A DNA stretch of 64,000 nucleotides from JAKFEW01 sp036675505 (GTDB lineage: Bacteria > Cyanobacteriota > Sericytochromatia > S15B-MN24 > JAQBPE01): assembly GCA_036675505.1 (NCBI GenBank), contig JAKFEW010000060.1:18488-82487 (forward strand), given 5' to 3'. The number at the start of each line of letters is the position of its first letter. The stretch's first letter is position 1. The notes beneath the pieces are model-generated. The model did no database searches. It was not told the DNA's origin and was given only the letters and a program-made list of their open reading frames with translations. Shown here in pieces: positions 60,695 through 64,000 of the stretch. A program made the position numbers and the translations under genes.

Positions 60695-61696
60695 ATGGCC
60701 GAAATCCTTTCCCAAAGCGAAATCGATGCGCTCCTGTCGGCCTTGTCGACGGGCGAGCTCACCGCGGAAAAGATCAAGGACGAGGAAGCGACCCGCCAGA
60801 AGGTCATCCGCGTCTACGACTTCAAGCGGCAGAACAAGTTCTCGAAGGAGCACATCCGCACGCTCTCGATGATCCACGAGAACTTCGCGCGGATCCTGAG
60901 CACGCTCTTGTCCGCCCACCTGCGCATGGTGGTGCAGATCGAGGTGGCGAGCGTCGAGCAGCTCACGTACGACGAGTTCATCCGCTCGGTCCCGTCGCCC
61001 ACGATCATCAACATCTTCTCGATCGCGCCGCTCGTCGGGAACTGCATCTTCGAGATCAACCTCGACATCGCGAGCGCGATCATCGACCGCATGCTCGGCG
61101 GCCCCGGCCGCGTGAGCCGCATGCGCCGCGACCTGACCGAGATCGAGCGCGCGCTGGTCGGCACGATCATCGCGCGCACGCTGGACTCCTTCAAGGAGGC
61201 CTGGCAGAACGTCGTGAAGTTCGCGCCCCGCCAGGAGTCGATGGAGATGAACCCGCGGTTCATCCAGATCGTGCCGCCCACCGACGTGGTCGTGCTGATC
61301 ACCTTCGAGGCGAAGTTCGGCGAATCGGCCGGCCCGCTCTCGATCTGCATCCCCTACGTGGTGCTCGAGCCGATCATCAACAAGATCAGCTCCCAGATGA
61401 TGTTCTCGCTGGCGAAACAGGAACAGAGCCCGCAACACGCGAAAGACATCCGCCAGAAGGTGGAACAGGCCCGGGTGCCGTTTCAGGTCGTCCTCGGACA
61501 GACCGATGTAACAGTAGGAGACATCCTCCGGCTCGCGGTCGGGGATGTGGTCCCCCTCGGGACGTTCGTGGAAGACGACCTCCAGGTCCTCGTCGCGGAC
61601 AAGGTGAAGTTCAAGGGCCGCGCCGGGATGGTGCGGAACAAGATGGCGGTGCAGGTCACGAGCGTCGTCGAAGAGCGAGAGTTGGAAGACGAATGA
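60695..61696 (+). CDS. fliM: Flagellar motor switch protein FliM
   Basis: A 333-residue C-ring protein. The CheY-P-binding motif ILSQSEIDALLSAL is at the N-terminus, GGPGRVSRMRRDLTEIE is the middle domain, and the C-terminal FliN-like domain contains FQVVLGQTDVTVGDILRL. Usual length. Its stop overlaps the next start by 4 bases. Confidence 0.97.
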   Translation: MAEILSQSEIDALLSALSTGELTAEKIKDEEATRQKVIRVYDFKRQNKFSKEHIRTLSMIHENFARILSTLLSAHLRMVVQIEVASVEQLTYDEFIRSVPSPTIINIFSIAPLVGNCIFEINLDIASAIIDRMLGGPGRVSRMRRDLTEIERALVGTIIARTLDSFKEAWQNVVKFAPRQESMEMNPRFIQIVPPTDVVVLITFEAKFGESAGPLSICIPYVVLEPIINKISSQMMFSLAKQEQSPQHAKDIRQKVEQARVPFQVVLGQTDVTVGDILRLAVGDVVPLGTFVEDDLQVLVADKVKFKGRAGMVRNKMAVQVTSVVEERELEDE

Positions 61697-63198
61697 GCGA
61701 TTCCATGAGCCAGGCCCAGATCGACGCCCTCCTCGGGGGAGCAGGGTCGGACGTTCCCGAGCTCAGCGAATTCGAGGTGTCCTCGTTCGCCGAGTTCGGC
61801 AACTACACCATGGGCTCGGGGGCGACCACGCTCTCGATGATCCTGAACAAGACCGTCCAGATGACGCAGCCCGTGATCACGCAGACGTCCTTCGATGGGC
61901 TGGCTGCCGAGCACCAGGCGCCGTACCTGATGGTCGCCGTCAACTTCGAGGTCGGCACGGATCACCCGCACGTCTTCATGATGAATCCGACCGACGCGAT
62001 CGTCATCTGCGACCTGATGATGGGCGGCGACGGCACGACCCCCAGCGCCGAGATCGGCGAGATGCAGCTCTCGGCGCTCGGCGAGGCGATGAACCAGACC
62101 CTCGGCGCGGCCGCGACCACGATGAGCGCCGTCATGATGCGCCGTGTCGGGCTCTCGGCCCCGCAGATCGGCCACGAGTCGCTCGCGTCCTCGACGATCG
62201 CCCGCCAGGCCCTGGCCGGCGAGGCGCTCTCCATCGTCACCTACAAGCTGTTGATCGACGGCCTGGTCGACAGCGAGCTGATCGAGATCGTGCCGACCCG
62301 CTCGGCCCGCAAGATCGTCGAGGACGTCGTGCTGGCCGCCGACAACCCCGACGCCGTGGCCGCGGCCGCGGCGCAAGAGGAAGCCTCGCGCAAGTCGAAG
62401 GAAGCGGCCAGGGCAGTGGCCCAGCCGGCCGCCGAGGCCGAGAAGCCCGCCATCGGTCCCTCGCTCGCCGACCAGATGGCGCCCGCCACGGTGGGCGCGT
62501 CGGCGGTCGCCGCCGGCGGCTTCGCCGAGACGACCGTGCCGCGCACCAACCTCGCCGATCTCATCGCGCCCTCGCAGGTCGCCGCCGCGCCCGTCGGCGG
62601 TCCCGCCTACGAGACCGCGGCCGTGGGCGCCGGGCAGGTCGGCATGCCGGCCGGCTACCCGCCACCCGGCTACGGCGCCCCGCCGCCTGGCTATGGCGCG
62701 CCCCCGCCCGGCTACGGCGCGCCCCCGCCCGGCTACGGCGCCCCCCCGCCCGGCTACGGTGCCCCCCCGCCCGGCTACGGTGCACCGCCGCCCGGCTACG
62801 GCGCCCCGCCGCCCGGTTACGGCTACCAGCAGCCTTACCCGCCCACCCCCAGCCCCTTCCAGCAGCACGACCCGGTGGGTGTGCGATCGGCTCAGTTCGC
62901 GCCGCTCAACATGCCCACGGGCATGGAAGGCATCAGCGGCCTCGACCTGATCCTGGACGTGCCGCTCAAGGTCACCGTCGAGCTCGGCCGCACGCGGATG
63001 CAGATCCGCGACGTGCTCGATCTGGGCAAGGGTTCCGTCGTCGAGCTTGACAAGCTCGCCGGCGAGCCTGTAGACATGCTGGTCAACGGCAAGCTGATCG
63101 CCAAAGGTGAGGTCGTCGTCATCGACGAGAACTTCGGCATCCGCGTCACCGATATCGTGAGCCCGATCGAGCGGTTCAACAACCTCAAGCTCCAGTAG
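61693..63198 (+). CDS. fliY: FliY-type switch protein (CheC-like phosphatase plus FliN domain)
   Basis: A 501-residue protein. A second CheY-binding motif (MSQAQIDALLGG) opens it. The CheC-like domain has the phosphatase signature (SALGEAMNQTLGAAATTMS, with E and N spaced as in CheC). A Pro-rich linker with eight PPPGYGA heptads follows, then a FliN C-ring domain (LKVTVELGRTRMQIRDVLDL). It should bind CheY-P and remove its phosphate. Much longer linker than Bacillus FliY. Confidence 0.93.
   Translation: MSDSMSQAQIDALLGGAGSDVPELSEFEVSSFAEFGNYTMGSGATTLSMILNKTVQMTQPVITQTSFDGLAAEHQAPYLMVAVNFEVGTDHPHVFMMNPTDAIVICDLMMGGDGTTPSAEIGEMQLSALGEAMNQTLGAAATTMSAVMMRRVGLSAPQIGHESLASSTIARQALAGEALSIVTYKLLIDGLVDSELIEIVPTRSARKIVEDVVLAADNPDAVAAAAAQEEASRKSKEAARAVAQPAAEAEKPAIGPSLADQMAPATVGASAVAAGGFAETTVPRTNLADLIAPSQVAAAPVGGPAYETAAVGAGQVGMPAGYPPPGYGAPPPGYGAPPPGYGAPPPGYGAPPPGYGAPPPGYGAPPPGYGAPPPGYGYQQPYPPTPSPFQQHDPVGVRSAQFAPLNMPTGMEGISGLDLILDVPLKVTVELGRTRMQIRDVLDLGKGSVVELDKLAGEPVDMLVNGKLIAKGEVVVIDENFGIRVTDIVSPIERFNNLKLQ
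62659..62826 (+). repeat. Eight tandem 21-base units coding PPPGYGA in fliY
   Basis: Eight in-frame copies of a 21-base unit, with silent changes among units (GGCTACGG, GGCTATGG, GGTTACGG), code the heptad PPPGYGA. They make a flexible poly-proline-like linker. Unit number may vary between strains. Confidence 0.85.
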
Positions 63199-63205
63199 CA
63201 AGGTG

Positions 63206-63230
63206 CCCGCCCGGGTACCACCCGGGCGGG
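63206..63230 (+). promoter_or_regulatory. Stem-loop directly upstream of cheY
   Basis: An 11-base-pair perfect stem (63206-63216 with 63220-63230) with a 3-base loop lies six bases before the cheY ATG. The 3' arm contains GGGCGGGG, the only ribosome binding site candidate, so the stem would hide it. Could also act as an RNA-processing site. Confidence 0.5.
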
Positions 63231-63236
63231 GAACCC

Positions 63237-63593
63237 ATGAAGATCCTGGTGGTCGATGACGCCGCTTTCATGCGGATGATGATCAAGGACATCCTGGTCA
63301 AGAACGGCTACGACGTCGTGGGCGAGGCCTCGAACGGCGCCGAGGCCGTGGTGCGGTTCCGCGAGCTCGAGCCGGACCTCGTGACCATGGACATCACCAT
63401 GCCCGAGATGGACGGCATCACGGCGCTCAAGGAAATCAAGAAGACCCACCCGCACGCGCGCATCATCATGTGCAGCGCGATGGGCCAGCAGGCCATGGTG
63501 CTCGAGGCGATCCAGGCCGGGGCGCGGGACTTCGTGGTCAAGCCATTCCAGGCCGATCGGGTGCTGGACGCGGTCAAGAAGGCGCTGAAGTAG
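63237..63593 (+). CDS. cheY: Chemotaxis response regulator CheY
   Basis: A 118-residue single-domain receiver. MKILVVDDAAFMR gives the acidic pocket; the phosphorylated Asp lies in LVTMDITMPEMDG; IIMCSAMGQQ and DFVVKPFQ supply the conserved Ser and Lys. Binds FliM and FliY to switch rotation. Start codon follows a strong stem-loop. A fliO-like gene comes next. Confidence 0.94.
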   Translation: MKILVVDDAAFMRMMIKDILVKNGYDVVGEASNGAEAVVRFRELEPDLVTMDITMPEMDGITALKEIKKTHPHARIIMCSAMGQQAMVLEAIQAGARDFVVKPFQADRVLDAVKKALK

Positions 63594-63817
63594 CCGCCTG
63601 ATCGCGAAGAATCGTAAACGACCCGCTGCCTGCCTCGCAGGGCGCGGAGCGGCGTCGGGTTGGGACTTCCGTCACAGGCCCGACCCCCGCCTCTTTGTTA
63701 TGTTCTTCTGTGTTATGTCCGAAAACAGGTGTTTCAACCCTCGCTCGTACCGCGTCGGGTGAGCCGCCGGGGGGTACTGAACCCCTGTGATCCGCTCGTG
63801 ACGGACGTGAGAAGACC
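63594..63817 (+). other. Intergenic region between cheY and fliO (224 bases)
   Basis: No coding frame supported. It holds a possible extended -10 (TG-T-TATGTT, 63696-63704), which could start fliO transcription, and two TTATGT-like repeats. No riboswitch class or sigma-28 site was recognised. Confidence 0.4.
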
Positions 63818-64000
63818 TTGAATCGACCTGCTTTGCTCGCCGGACTGCTGTTCGCCCTCCTCGCCGGGGGCGCCCCCGCCTTCGCGGCTGATTCCGCGGA
63901 AGGCTGGAAGCTCATGTCGCCGGTCCAGCTCGAGCAGGCCGCCGAGGCGGCCCTGCCGACCGCCGGCCAGGCTGGCGGTGGGGCCGGCGTGGCCGCGGCC
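63818..64000 (+). CDS. fliO: FliO-like flagellar biosynthesis protein, N-terminal part
   Basis: The frame starts at TTG 63818-63820 and runs off the right edge; 61 residues are visible. A signal peptide-like start (NRPALLAGLLFALLAGGAPAFA, cleavage near AFA-A) precedes an Ala/Gly-rich stretch. FliO with a signal peptide before its TM helix is known in several lineages, and position after cheY, where fliO-P-Q-R usually follows, supports the call. Sequence alone does not prove it. Confidence 0.55.
   Translation, partial: MNRPALLAGLLFALLAGGAPAFAADSAEGWKLMSPVQLEQAAEAALPTAGQAGGGAGVAAA

Overview
The window is a G+C-rich, densely coded stretch of bacterial chromosome. The codon bias is strong (third positions mostly G or C), genes are often separated by 1-5 bases or overlap by 4, and no tRNA, rRNA, CRISPR array or insertion sequence is visible. 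It encodes a motile, diderm-like heterotroph. The evidence is a large flagellar gene set, several lipobox lipoproteins, beta-oxidation enzymes, secreted glycoside hydrolases, dTDP-rhamnose genes and surface-glycan glycosyltransferases. The flagellar layout (flgD, a TIGR02530-type operon protein, flgE, a FlhB-C-like gene, flbD, motAB, fliL, fliM, a CheC-like fliY, cheY, fliO) resembles deep-branching non-proteobacterial phyla. Non-photosynthetic relatives of Cyanobacteria are one guess, but the phylum is inference only.

Layout, left to right. 1-4.8 kb (minus): a lipid-CoA operon (acyl-CoA dehydrogenase fused to SCP2, then a CaiB-type CoA-transferase) runs directly into two sensor histidine kinases, the second cut by the window edge. 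5.1-8.6 kb (minus): fadI and fadJ. 9-18.7 kb: glycosyltransferases, a 2-oxoglutarate oxygenase, a lipoprotein and a GT-C-like membrane protein. 18.7-26.1 kb: two tandem secreted GH1 enzymes, a ferritin-like DUF892 protein, two tandem zinc-finger/transmembrane/Ig-like paralogues and a lipoprotein glycosidase. 26.1-33.5 kb (minus): flgB-flgC-fliE-fliF-fliG-fliH-fliI. 33.7-34.9 kb (minus): flaG-fliS-fliT-like under a probable sigma-28 promoter. 35-43.5 kb (minus): polA, an amino-acid permease, a small protein, rmlA-rmlC-rmlB and an HtrA protease.

43.5-51.6 kb (plus): the SRP RNA gene with its promoter and terminator, a type II DnaJ, a Crp/Fnr regulator with an elaborate leader, and a set of lipoproteins including a 1135-residue beta-propeller protein. 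51.6-64 kb (plus): the second flagellar block, from fliJ and fliK through the hook genes, stator, C-ring, cheY and the start of fliO, where the window ends.

The two flagellar blocks together give the rod start, MS ring, C ring, export ATPase, hook, hook-length control and stator. Flagellin, fliD, flhA and fliPQR are not here. Three promoter-like sites share the sigma-28 pattern TAAA-N16-CCGA (upstream of flaG, fliK and flgD), and four sites have an extended -10 (TGnTAnnnT or near). The most unusual items are the two B-box-like zinc-finger membrane proteins, the acyl-CoA dehydrogenase-SCP2 fusion joined to kinase genes, in-frame palindromic insertions in fliH and polA, and the attenuator-like leader of the Crp/Fnr gene.
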